From Microbacterium sp. (lineage in GTDB: Bacteria > Actinomycetota > Actinomycetes > Actinomycetales > Microbacteriaceae), in assembly GCF_031178445.1 (NCBI RefSeq), contig NZ_JAPSIY010000001.1, positions 549,219-613,218 of the forward strand: DNA of 64,000 bases, written 5' to 3'. The translations under genes were made by a program, and so were the position numbers. This document shows, piece after piece, positions 25,522 to 33,496 of the stretch. How positions within the stretch are numbered: position 1 is the stretch's first letter; every line of letters starts with the position of its first letter. Below the pieces are notes generated by a model. It made no database searches. It was not told where the DNA came from and worked only from the letters and a program-made list of their open reading frames with translations.

Positions 25522-28437
25522 ATGATCGTTCGTACCCCTAAGGCGGTCAGCCTGCTCGCAGCCGTCCTCGTCGCCGCAGCCGTCGGGAGTCCCCTGCAGG
25601 CGGACTCCCCGGCCGCGGCCTCTGACGCGAACCTGCTCGCGAACGCGAGCTTCGAGACAGGGGCCTCTCTGGCCGAGCTCGACGGCTGGTCGCCCTGGTC
25701 CACTCGCAGCAGCGACTACTTCGCCGTGTCGACATCGACGGTCGGCGACGGCGCACAGAGCCTGCGCGTCAACGACGCCTCCGCAAGCTACGGCGGCGGG
25801 ATGATCAGTGCTCCGATGCCGGTCACCGAGCGGACCACGTATGAGATCAACCTCGAGACGTACAGGGCCGACGGGCACTTCAGCGTGTGGACGTATTTCG
25901 AAGACGCCACGGGAACCCGCCTGGCATCGAGCTGGCAGACGGTGCACACCAACGAGGACACCTGGGAGCGGGTCTTCCTGGACTTCGACGCACCCAACAG
26001 AGCGACCCATGCGCGGGTGATGATCTACTCGGGCAACGCGCCGACCGTGGACGCGTACGTGGACGACGTCTACTTCGGTCTTCCCGGTCAATCCGGCCAT
26101 GTGCGGCCCGTGCCGCCGTCGGTCCCGGAGCAGGTCGTCGCGAATGATCCGAACCTCGACTACACGGGCACGCCCGTGGGCAGTCGAATCACGAAGAACG
26201 CGGTCATCGCTCAGGAGGGTGGCGTCTGGATGAGCTATGGCGTCTTCAAGGGTGTCGAGTCCACCGGCTATCCGGCGACTCTGGTGGTCGCGCGACTGGA
26301 CGACGGATCGATCGTGCGCACGGTGCCGCTGCCCGGATCAGACTTCGCCCAGGAGATCCGGCGTTCGAGCGACGGCAGGATCTACATCGCCACGACAGGC
26401 GAGTACGCCCTCTGGGTCTACGACCCCGCGACGACGAAGGCCCGCAGGATCGGTGTCGTCAACCCCACGACCCCGTCCGACGGATACGCCTGGTCGATGG
26501 CCGCCGGGCACGACGGGCAGATGTACATCGGCACGTATCCGAAAGGACTGCTCTACCGCTATGACCCGGCCACCGATGCGATCGAGAACCTCGGTGCCGT
26601 CGACTCGAGCCAGGCCTACATCCACGGTCTCGCGTTCGATGCCGTGCGCGGCAACCTGTACGTCGGCGCCGGCGGCAGCAGCGCGCAGATCTGGAAGGTG
26701 TCGCCCGACGGCACGAAGACGCCGCTGCTGAGCGAGCAGGCCGCGCCGGGGTCCACTGCGGAGTCCTTCGCTTCGACGTTCACCTTCGTCGACGACCGTC
26801 TGTTCGCGCGCATCTCGAATCAGCTGATCGTGATCGGAGCCGACGACCAGGTGCAGTACTGGAGGGGTGAAGGCCCAGAGATGCACGGCTACTGGGTGAC
26901 CCCGCGTCCTGATCAGCCTGGCCGCTACATCTACGTGTTCGGTCGCACCTTCTGGGAGTACGATGCGACCACCGGCGCTCGCCGCGATCTCGGGATCGAG
27001 GCGAACGGTTACCTCAACGATGGACGCTGGGTGCAGTCGACCGAGTCGGGCTGGGAGGGCTGGACGCTCGTCGCCGCGACGAGCAACGGCGTTGTCCGGA
27101 TGAACCCGTCCAAGGGTGTCTCGGAAGGGCACGGCATCGTGTATGCGACCCCGACGAGCGTGCAGCGCCTGTTCCACGGCCCCGACTCGATGTACGCATC
27201 GGGCTATATGGTCGGTCTCGCACCGTTCGACGAGGAGACGGGGGTCGCCGGCGACTCCCTGCAGTCGGGACAGTATGAGAGTTCGGTCAATCGGAACGGC
27301 AAGTTGCTGCTCGGCGCATACGGCTACGCGAAGCTCATGGAGTACGACCCCGCCACCGGCTCCATGAGACAGATCTACTCGCAGCAGGACCGCGGGCAGG
27401 ACCGTCCGTTCGGCCTGGCCTACGACCCGGCCACTGACAGCACATACATGGGCAGCGTGGCGCACTACGGTCACAACCAGGGCGCGCTCACCCGGTATGA
27501 CTTCGCCACCGGCATGCTCACGACCTACACGACCGAGATCGTCCAGGATCAGTCGGTGGTGAGCGTGCTGGCGCACGACGGGCTGATCTATCTCGGCACC
27601 ACCGTCGACGGCGCGCTGGGCGCACCGGCATCGGGGCAGATACAGGGGCGCTTCATCGTGTGGGATCCGAAGACGGAGAAGGTGGTCCATGACTTCGTTC
27701 CGGTCGAGGGGGACGAGGGGATCACGGGACTGGTCGCCGGACCCGACGGTCTGATCTGGGGTGTGTCCGAAGACACCGTCTTCAAGTACGACCCGGTGAC
27801 GGGCGAGATCGTCTACTCCGAGAAGCTGCTGCGTCATCGCTACGGCACCGGCACGGTGTGGGCCTGGGCGAACCTCACTGTCGGCGCCGACGGCGACGTG
27901 TACGGCACCAACCGCTTCTCGTTCTTCCGCATCGACGCCGAGACGATGACCAGGACGGACATCGTGCCCGCGGCCGTGACGGGCTCGCCGATGATGAACG
28001 CGGTGGCGGATGCCGACGGGGACGTCTTCTTCTCGCACGGTCCGTACGTGTTCCGCTACGACGTGACCCCCGCGGAGCCAGCCTGCACGCAGCAACTCGA
28101 CCAGGTCTCCGACACGCTGGTCGTGGCGGAGGGGGAGGTCGTCTGCGGCGTCGGCGCGACGATCCGCGGCAGCGTCACCGTGGCCGAGGGCGGGGTGCTG
28201 CGACTCGAGCGGAGTACTCTGCGCGGAGGCCTCAGTGCCGACAGCGCGGCAGCGGTCAGCATTCTGGGGACGCACATCTCTGGGGCGGTTGCGGTCACGA
28301 ACGCGAAGGGGCCGGTCGTCTTCTCCGGCAACGAGGTGCGCGGGTCGATGTCCTGCGTCGGGAACGCGGAAGGGGTCGACGATCTCGAGGAGCCCAACGC
28401 CGTCACCGGGCAGATCGGCGGCTGCGCGCTGAGGTGA
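25522..28437 (+). CDS. Large secreted beta-propeller protein with carbohydrate-binding-like N-terminus (paralogue B)
   Basis: A 971-residue protein with the same architecture as 20049-22976: Sec signal (AVLVAAAVGSPLQADSPAAA), a jelly-roll-like module opening NLLANASFETG and closing AYVDDVYFGL, a long propeller (GQMYIGTYPKGLLYRYDP, NLYVGAGGSSAQIWKVS, DGLIWGVSEDTVFKYDP), and a Cys-containing C-terminal beta-helix (PACTQQLDQV, VVCGVGATIRGS, GSMSCVGNAEG). AGGAGA lies five bases before ATG 25522. The motifs QDRPFGLAYDPATDSTYMGS and TVDGALGAPASGQ align directly with paralogue A. Likely extracellular glycan binding or cleavage; the exact role is unknown. Confidence 0.82.
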   Translation: MIVRTPKAVSLLAAVLVAAAVGSPLQADSPAAASDANLLANASFETGASLAELDGWSPWSTRSSDYFAVSTSTVGDGAQSLRVNDASASYGGGMISAPMPVTERTTYEINLETYRADGHFSVWTYFEDATGTRLASSWQTVHTNEDTWERVFLDFDAPNRATHARVMIYSGNAPTVDAYVDDVYFGLPGQSGHVRPVPPSVPEQVVANDPNLDYTGTPVGSRITKNAVIAQEGGVWMSYGVFKGVESTGYPATLVVARLDDGSIVRTVPLPGSDFAQEIRRSSDGRIYIATTGEYALWVYDPATTKARRIGVVNPTTPSDGYAWSMAAGHDGQMYIGTYPKGLLYRYDPATDAIENLGAVDSSQAYIHGLAFDAVRGNLYVGAGGSSAQIWKVSPDGTKTPLLSEQAAPGSTAESFASTFTFVDDRLFARISNQLIVIGADDQVQYWRGEGPEMHGYWVTPRPDQPGRYIYVFGRTFWEYDATTGARRDLGIEANGYLNDGRWVQSTESGWEGWTLVAATSNGVVRMNPSKGVSEGHGIVYATPTSVQRLFHGPDSMYASGYMVGLAPFDEETGVAGDSLQSGQYESSVNRNGKLLLGAYGYAKLMEYDPATGSMRQIYSQQDRGQDRPFGLAYDPATDSTYMGSVAHYGHNQGALTRYDFATGMLTTYTTEIVQDQSVVSVLAHDGLIYLGTTVDGALGAPASGQIQGRFIVWDPKTEKVVHDFVPVEGDEGITGLVAGPDGLIWGVSEDTVFKYDPVTGEIVYSEKLLRHRYGTGTVWAWANLTVGADGDVYGTNRFSFFRIDAETMTRTDIVPAAVTGSPMMNAVADADGDVFFSHGPYVFRYDVTPAEPACTQQLDQVSDTLVVAEGEVVCGVGATIRGSVTVAEGGVLRLERSTLRGGLSADSAAAVSILGTHISGAVAVTNAKGPVVFSGNEVRGSMSCVGNAEGVDDLEEPNAVTGQIGGCALR

Positions 28438-28447
28438 CCCTGGCGAC

Positions 28448-28478
28448 GAGAGGGGCGGTCGCATCGCCGCCCCCTCTC
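28448..28478 (+). terminator. Hairpin terminator after propeller gene B
   Basis: GAGAGGGGCGG pairs with CCGCCCCCTCTC (one extra C) around a short loop, 11 bp after the stop. Confidence 0.7.
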
Positions 28479-28479
28479 A

Positions 28480-29207
28480 CCGGTCGGCGATGAGCGGGAG
28501 CGCGCCGTCGCATGCCGTCGTCGACACCTCGGGCAGCGCGCCGAAGCTGCGATTCCTGGGTGTGTGCGGCTTCCACGCGGGCCAGTCGCGGTCACCTCAG
28601 CGGACGAACGCGATCAACGCGGCGTGCATCGCGTTGGCAAGCGCCTGCGGTGCGTCTGCCCCGAGTGCCGCCAAGGCCCGCGGTCGATCGACACCGTCGA
28701 ACCAGAGCGGGATGTCGACGGTGTGATTCGACTGACCGCGCGATGGAACAGATGCTGGGCCGGCTCCGTGGCGAGCAGCGTGAGCATCGCGCCGCCGTCG
28801 GCGGAGTGACCGCCGATCGTCACTCGATCCGGATCACCACCGAACGCCGCGATGTTGCGTCGCACCCATTCCAGCCCGTCGGTCTGCTCGTCGGCCGGCG
28901 AGCCGGACGTGAACCCGCCGCCGTGTATCCAGACCAGCACAGGCAGCCGGGCGCCAACGCGCGGTGTGCGCACGTTCAAGTGGAGCAGGCTGTCCGCTGG
29001 ATGCGGTGCACGTGCCTCAGTGGCATCCCGCACCCTCGCCAGGCGAGCGGCGGTTTGGGGACGGCGAAGCGCAGGTCGCCGCGCGGATCACCTGCGTACG
29101 GATGCCGACGAGACGGTGTCCTGCGATCCGTCTCGTTCGCGACGGGATCCGCTCAGCAGCCCGGACGCCGTCCGGACGACCGCGCCGACGTCGGCGGGCG
29201 CCACCAT
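28480..29207 (-). pseudogene. Decayed type-B carboxylesterase
   Basis: Minus-strand pieces of a carboxylesterase occur in order but in different frames. They are an N-terminal RTASGLLSGSRR, then GDLRFAVPKPPLAW, then LPVLVWIHGGGFTSG joined directly to LEWVRRNIAAFGGDPDRVTI (the usual stretch between them is missing). Next comes GGHSADGGA at the nucleophile elbow (normally G.SAGG), and finally HTVDIPLWFDGVDRPRAL, ending LIAFVR, a stop, and GDRDWPAW. At least three frameshifts, an internal deletion of roughly 40 or more residues and an in-frame stop mean no active enzyme. It fills the whole 770-bp gap before the ABC permease gene. Confidence 0.78.
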
Positions 29208-29212
29208 GCGCC

Positions 29213-30103
29213 CTACTTCAGCCCCGACATCATCACTCCGCGGACGAAGTACCGCTGGAAGAAGATGAACACGAGAAAGGTCGGTACGAAGCTGATCACG
29301 GCAGCCGCCATGATCGTCGCAAGCGGCACCTGCTCCTCCTGCAGTGTGTTCAGCCCGACGGTGAGGACGTGGTTCTCGGCGGACTGCTGCGAGATCATCG
29401 GCCACAGGAAGTCGTTCCAGTGGGCGAGGAAGACGAAGGTCGCCAGCGTCGCCATGATCGGTTTGGTCTGCGGCAGGATGATCGACCAGTAGATGCGGAA
29501 CTCGCCCGCGCCGTCGATCTTCGCGGCGTCGAGCAGTTCATCGGGGATGCCGTGGATGAACTGGCGCATCAGGAACATCGCAGACGTGTTGGCGAGGGTC
29601 GGCACGAGCATGCCCCACATCGTGTTCAGGCCCCCCAGATCTCCGACCAGGATGTACTGCGGGATGATCGTGAGGTGGTAAGGGATCATCAGCATCGCCA
29701 CGAGCACCCAGAAGATCATCTCGCGACCGAGGAATCGCTTCTTGGCGAAGGCGTAACCGGCCATCGAGGCGAACAGCAGCACGAAGAAGGTCGAGACGAT
29801 CGAGTAGATCGCCGAGTTCACGGCCCAGCGCGGGATGTTCCGACTGCTCAGCGTATCGGCGAATGCGTCGAAGGAGATCGACGTCGGGAACAGCGACTGC
29901 GGCATCTGGATCGGCTGCCCGGGCTGCAGGGAGATGATCACCATCGCGTAGAACGGGAACGCGGTGAGCACGGCGATCACGATGAGCAGCAGGTGCATCG
30001 GCAGAAGCCTGCGCGTCGTGCGCAGAGCGTGCGGACGGCGGCTCAGCTGTCTGGTGCGTTCGGAGCTCACGGGCAGGACGGTTGCAGCGGTCTCGGACAT
30101 CAT
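29213..30103 (-). CDS. Carbohydrate ABC transporter permease, MalG type (CUT1)
   Basis: A 296-residue inner-membrane permease with six predicted helices. The ATPase-docking loop is DELLDAAKIDGAGEFRIYWSIILP, the usual EAA motif of the second CUT1 permease. The first helix follows a basic N-terminus (LRTTRRLLPMHLLL). ATG 30103 overlaps the stop of the first permease (ATGA). It forms a sugar importer with the genes at 30100 and 31109. No ATPase gene is nearby, so a shared MsiK-type ATPase is expected elsewhere. Confidence 0.92.
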   Translation of the reverse strand: MMSETAATVLPVSSERTRQLSRRPHALRTTRRLLPMHLLLIVIAVLTAFPFYAMVIISLQPGQPIQMPQSLFPTSISFDAFADTLSSRNIPRWAVNSAIYSIVSTFFVLLFASMAGYAFAKKRFLGREMIFWVLVAMLMIPYHLTIIPQYILVGDLGGLNTMWGMLVPTLANTSAMFLMRQFIHGIPDELLDAAKIDGAGEFRIYWSIILPQTKPIMATLATFVFLAHWNDFLWPMISQQSAENHVLTVGLNTLQEEQVPLATIMAAAVISFVPTFLVFIFFQRYFVRGVMMSGLK

Positions 30104-31044
30104 TCGCTCTTTCCCACGAGTCGGCGCTGGATAAGGGAGAGCGCCAGAGTAATGATCAGCAGCACCACCCCGACAGCGCTGGCGTAGCCGAAGTCGAAAT
30201 AGCCGAAGCCCTGGTCGTAGATCATGAAGGTCAGGGTGTAGCTGCCGCGAGCCGGGCCGCCGCCGGTCATCACGAAGATCGTGTCGAATGTCTGGAGCGA
30301 CTTGATGGTCTCGATGATCAGCACGAAGAACAGTGCCGGCTTCAGATTGGGCAGTGTGATGTGCCAGAACTTGCGCCATCCGTTCGCGCCGTCGAGTGAT
30401 GCCGCCTCGTAGTACTCCTGCGGGATGGCGAGCATGCCGGCCAGCAGAATGAGCATGTTGTATCCGAAGCTGCTCCACACACTGAGGATCGCCAGCGTCG
30501 GCAGCACCCAGAACCGATCGGTCAGCCACCCGATGGGTTCCAGGCCGATGGCCTCGAGCAGCGCGTTGATGGGGCCCGCGCCGGAGAAGATCCACATGAA
30601 CACGAGGGCGATCAGCACGCTCGACGTCACCGTCGGGAGGAAGAAGATCGAGCGGTAAACCGCCATCCCTCGCATGACGCGGTTGCAGAGCTGGGCCATC
30701 GCGAGGGACACGATCATGGCCATCGGCATCTGGATCGCGGCGAAGATCATGGTGACCGACAGCGCATCCCAGAAGATCGGGTCCTGGAACAGGCGCACGA
30801 AATGGTCGAGGCCGATGAATGTGAAAGTGCGTCGCAGCGTGTAATCGCCGAACGCGAGCACGATGCCGTAGAGCGCCGGCCAGATGCGGAAGACGGCGAA
30901 CAGGAGCACCATCGGCCCGATGAAGATGTAGGCGGAGATCGCCTCCTTCGACTGCCACCAGGGGCGACGGCGACGGATCGGTGCGGCAGCCGGCGGTTCC
31001 GGTGTGCTCACCGGCGGAGCGGGGAGTGTGGTGCTTACGGTCAT
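30100..31044 (-). CDS. Carbohydrate ABC transporter permease, MalF type (CUT1)
   Basis: A 314-residue permease with an N-terminal proline-rich cytoplasmic tail, then six helices (AYIFIGPMVLLFAVFRIWPALYG is the first). The EAA loop reads YYEAASLDGANGWRKFWHITLP. It is the first of the two permeases. A long hairpin at 31060-31096 separates it from the binding-protein gene upstream and probably lowers permease expression relative to the lipoprotein. Confidence 0.92.
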   Translation of the reverse strand: MTVSTTLPAPPVSTPEPPAAAPIRRRRPWWQSKEAISAYIFIGPMVLLFAVFRIWPALYGIVLAFGDYTLRRTFTFIGLDHFVRLFQDPIFWDALSVTMIFAAIQMPMAMIVSLAMAQLCNRVMRGMAVYRSIFFLPTVTSSVLIALVFMWIFSGAGPINALLEAIGLEPIGWLTDRFWVLPTLAILSVWSSFGYNMLILLAGMLAIPQEYYEAASLDGANGWRKFWHITLPNLKPALFFVLIIETIKSLQTFDTIFVMTGGGPARGSYTLTFMIYDQGFGYFDFGYASAVGVVLLIITLALSLIQRRLVGKSE

Positions 31045-31059
31045 GAATGCCCCTTAGTC

Positions 31060-31096
31060 GGCCAGGCCCCGGGTGCGATCGCCCCGGGGCCTGGCC
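31060..31096 (-). terminator. Strong intercistronic hairpin between binding protein and permease
   Basis: A 14-bp perfect stem (GGCCAGGCCCCGGG with its complement) and a 9-base loop lie between the binding-protein stop and the permease start. In sugar importers such elements commonly protect or attenuate the message to give more binding protein than permease. Confidence 0.75.
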
Positions 31097-31108
31097 TGTC
31101 GTGAGTGG

Positions 31109-32356
31109 TCAGAGGATCCGATTCACTTCGTCGGCTGCGTCGTCCAGTGCTTTCTGGGGTTCGGCGCCCTCAAGCAGCACGCGCTGGATGTGCGGCTTGA
31201 TGAGGTCGATGATCTCCCGCGCCTTCGGGTGGGCGACGCCGGTGCGGACAAACGGGATGGCTTCCTCGCCCGCGGCCATGATCGGATCGTCTCCGTACAA
31301 CTCCCCGGTGTCGGTCCGCGGCGAGAAGTACTGAGCCTCGGGCAGCAGCTCCTTCATGAAGCCGGCGTCGGTGAGGTACCTGACCCATGCCTTCGCAGCG
31401 TCGGGCACGTCCGTCGTGTTGAAGATCGACCACGCTCCCACGGTGCCGGACGCGGCCTGCTCCGCATCCTTCATGGTGGGGACTGTCTGGATGACGTCCG
31501 CTCCATGCAGATCGCGGTTGGCTACGACGCTGCCGCCGCCGTTGTACGCGACCTTGCCGAGCCCCTGCTGAGACTGCTCGAAGGGCGGGATCGTGGCGAT
31601 CTCCTCGCGCGGGATCCAGTCGTTGTCCGCCATCTCCTTGATGAAGGTGAGCGCCTTCACGCCCTCGGGGCCGTTGAACGCGGCCTCGGTCATGTCCTTG
31701 TTGAGGACCTCACCGCCTGCCTGCCATAGGTAGGTGTAGAAAGTGCTGTTCAGGGTGGCAGTGCCGTAGTAGTTCGTGACGTAGCCGCCCGCCTCCTTGA
31801 CCGCCGGCGCGATCTCGCGGAGCTCGTCCCAGGTCGTCGGGCAGGCGGCAGCGGCAGCAGCTTCGAGCACCGTGGTGTTGCAGAAGTCGGTTCCGACGGT
31901 CACCAGCTGTGGAGCACCGTACAGCGTGCCGTCGTAGGTCATCGCGTCGAGTGCGGAGTCGTGGAAGGCATCCCAGTCGTCGCGCAGGTCGTCGAGTGGG
32001 AGCAGGAGGTCCTCGTCCGCGTACTTCGGGATGAAGTCCGGATTGAAGTACACGACATCCGGTTCGTTTCCGCCCGAGATGGCGGTCACGAGGGACTCCT
32101 CGCGGCCCGCGAACGCCTGCATCTGAAGGTCGATCTTCACGTCCGGGTAGGTCTTGTTGAAGTTCTCGATGTGCGGCTGCCACCAGCTGGCTTCCTTGAC
32201 GCCGCCGAGGGGGTACGGCCAGAAGGTCACGGTCCCCGAGACCTCGTCCGGATCCGTGGCGCCGGCCGGGTCGCCGCCCGTTCCGCTGCATCCGGTGAGA
32301 AGCAGCACGGTGCTCATCGCGACGGCACCTGCTGCGGCTGTGGCCTTGTGTCTCAT
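31109..32356 (-). CDS. Carbohydrate ABC transporter substrate-binding lipoprotein (CUT1)
   Basis: A 415-residue solute-binding protein. The lipobox LLLTGCSG places the lipidated Cys at residue 23. Mature sequence has the family-1 features VTFWPYPLGG, FNKTYPDVKIDLQ and AISGGNEPDVVYFNPDFIP, plus AMTYDGTLYGAPQ. It delivers a sugar to the two permeases downstream. ATG 32356 follows GGAGGGA. A LacI operator (32410) sits about 54 bp upstream, so expression is probably induced by the same sugar as the nearby catabolic genes. Confidence 0.92.
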   Translation of the reverse strand: MRHKATAAAGAVAMSTVLLLTGCSGTGGDPAGATDPDEVSGTVTFWPYPLGGVKEASWWQPHIENFNKTYPDVKIDLQMQAFAGREESLVTAISGGNEPDVVYFNPDFIPKYADEDLLLPLDDLRDDWDAFHDSALDAMTYDGTLYGAPQLVTVGTDFCNTTVLEAAAAAACPTTWDELREIAPAVKEAGGYVTNYYGTATLNSTFYTYLWQAGGEVLNKDMTEAAFNGPEGVKALTFIKEMADNDWIPREEIATIPPFEQSQQGLGKVAYNGGGSVVANRDLHGADVIQTVPTMKDAEQAASGTVGAWSIFNTTDVPDAAKAWVRYLTDAGFMKELLPEAQYFSPRTDTGELYGDDPIMAAGEEAIPFVRTGVAHPKAREIIDLIKPHIQRVLLEGAEPQKALDDAADEVNRIL

Positions 32357-32409
32357 GATCCCTCCATCGGGTTCGGGCTAACGTCCGATCACATGCGTCA
32401 CTGCCTATC

Positions 32410-32423
32410 TGCAATCGGTTGCA
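32410..32423. promoter_or_regulatory. LacI-type operator TGCAATCGGTTGCA
   Basis: Reverse complement of the TGCAACCGATTGCA motif, in the promoter of the ABC transporter operon. Confidence 0.82.
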
Positions 32424-32482
32424 GTCAACGTAACCGTCACCATGTGCACGTGTCAAGAACCAACCTGTTGGATCGCGGAAAC

Positions 32483-33490
32483 TCAGCTCAAGCGCTCGTA
32501 GTTGTGCGGGGTCACTTCGGCGAGAAGGGATTGCCCGCGAAGGAAGCGTTGGACTTCGTCCACCACCGAACGACCCTGTGCGAAGCGCGCCTGCACGGTG
32601 CCGCCCGCGATGTGCGGCGTGAGAAGCACGTTCTCCAATCCGAAGAGCGGTGACGTCGAGGGCAAGGGCTCGGTGATGTAGACGTCGAGTGCGGCGGAGA
32701 TGCGTCCGTCGACGAGTTCGGCGATCAGAGCCTGTTCGTCGGTGACCTCCGCGCGAGCAGTGTTGATGAGCACGCCGCCGTCGCGCAGCAGCGCGAGCTG
32801 ACGGCGGCCGATCATTCCGGCGGTCGACGGCGTGCTCGGCGCATGCACCGCAAGCACATCGCTCTCGGCGCACAGGTCGTCGAGCGACCGCAGTTCGATG
32901 CCCAGCTCCGTTGCGTCCGCCGCGGTGGCGTACGGATCATGGATTCCGATGCGCGACACCCCGAGACCTTGAATCATCCGCAGGTAATGGCGGCCGACGC
33001 GGCTGAGCGAAACGATCCCGATCCGCTGCGCAGCGATGCTCTGGCCCAGAATGCCCGTCCCGCCCTCCCGCCAGGAGCGCGTCGCCTGGAAGCGCCGATC
33101 GTGGAGAGTGAGGTTTCTCAGCAGCGCGAGGGTCATGGTCACAGCCATCTCTGCGACGGCTTCGGCCATCGCATCGGACCCGCCCTGCGCGAGCCGCATC
33201 TCGTGGCCGAGCGTCTCACGCGGGAACAGAGTCCGCACGGAACCCGCGCTGTGCACGGCGAGCCGTAGCCTGGAGCCGCGAACGACCCCTGGGTCGAACG
33301 GCTGCGTGCTCCATGATGTGATCAGCACGTCGAAGTCGTCGCCGATCTCGGCTGGAAGTGGCACGGTGCCCGATGCATCGGCGGGTGGACGTACGACCTC
33401 TCCGAGCGCCTCGAGCCGTGCGATGCTGTCGCGATCGTAGAGCCGGGAGAAGTCCTTATCGCCGATGGCGACGCAGATCCGAACGGTCAC
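32483..33490 (-). CDS. D-isomer-specific 2-hydroxyacid dehydrogenase family protein
   Basis: A 335-residue member of the D-2-hydroxyacid dehydrogenase family. Catalytic residues R246 (NTARA), E274 (ITEPLP) and H293 (TPHIAGGT) are present. The nucleotide motif is unusual: GIVSLSRVG (158-166) has no second glycine of the normal GxGxxG. It lies six bases after the NagA-like gene (nagB-nagA-dehydrogenase order), so it probably works on a keto or hydroxy acid of the amino-sugar route. The operator at 35325 should control all three. Confidence 0.85.
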   Translation of the reverse strand: MTVRICVAIGDKDFSRLYDRDSIARLEALGEVVRPPADASGTVPLPAEIGDDFDVLITSWSTQPFDPGVVRGSRLRLAVHSAGSVRTLFPRETLGHEMRLAQGGSDAMAEAVAEMAVTMTLALLRNLTLHDRRFQATRSWREGGTGILGQSIAAQRIGIVSLSRVGRHYLRMIQGLGVSRIGIHDPYATAADATELGIELRSLDDLCAESDVLAVHAPSTPSTAGMIGRRQLALLRDGGVLINTARAEVTDEQALIAELVDGRISAALDVYITEPLPSTSPLFGLENVLLTPHIAGGTVQARFAQGRSVVDEVQRFLRGQSLLAEVTPHNYERLS

Positions 33491-33496
33491 GGGTAC

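Noticed and set aside
30104..30958. Extension of the second permease frame to 30958
   Set aside because: The added residues are the antisense-like shadow of the first permease; the true start is the ATG at 30103, overlapping its stop.
31710..32873. 387-residue minus-strand frame across the binding-protein start and its promoter
   Set aside because: It overlaps the lipoprotein gene and the LacI operator and shows Arg/Ala-rich composition, so it is a shadow.
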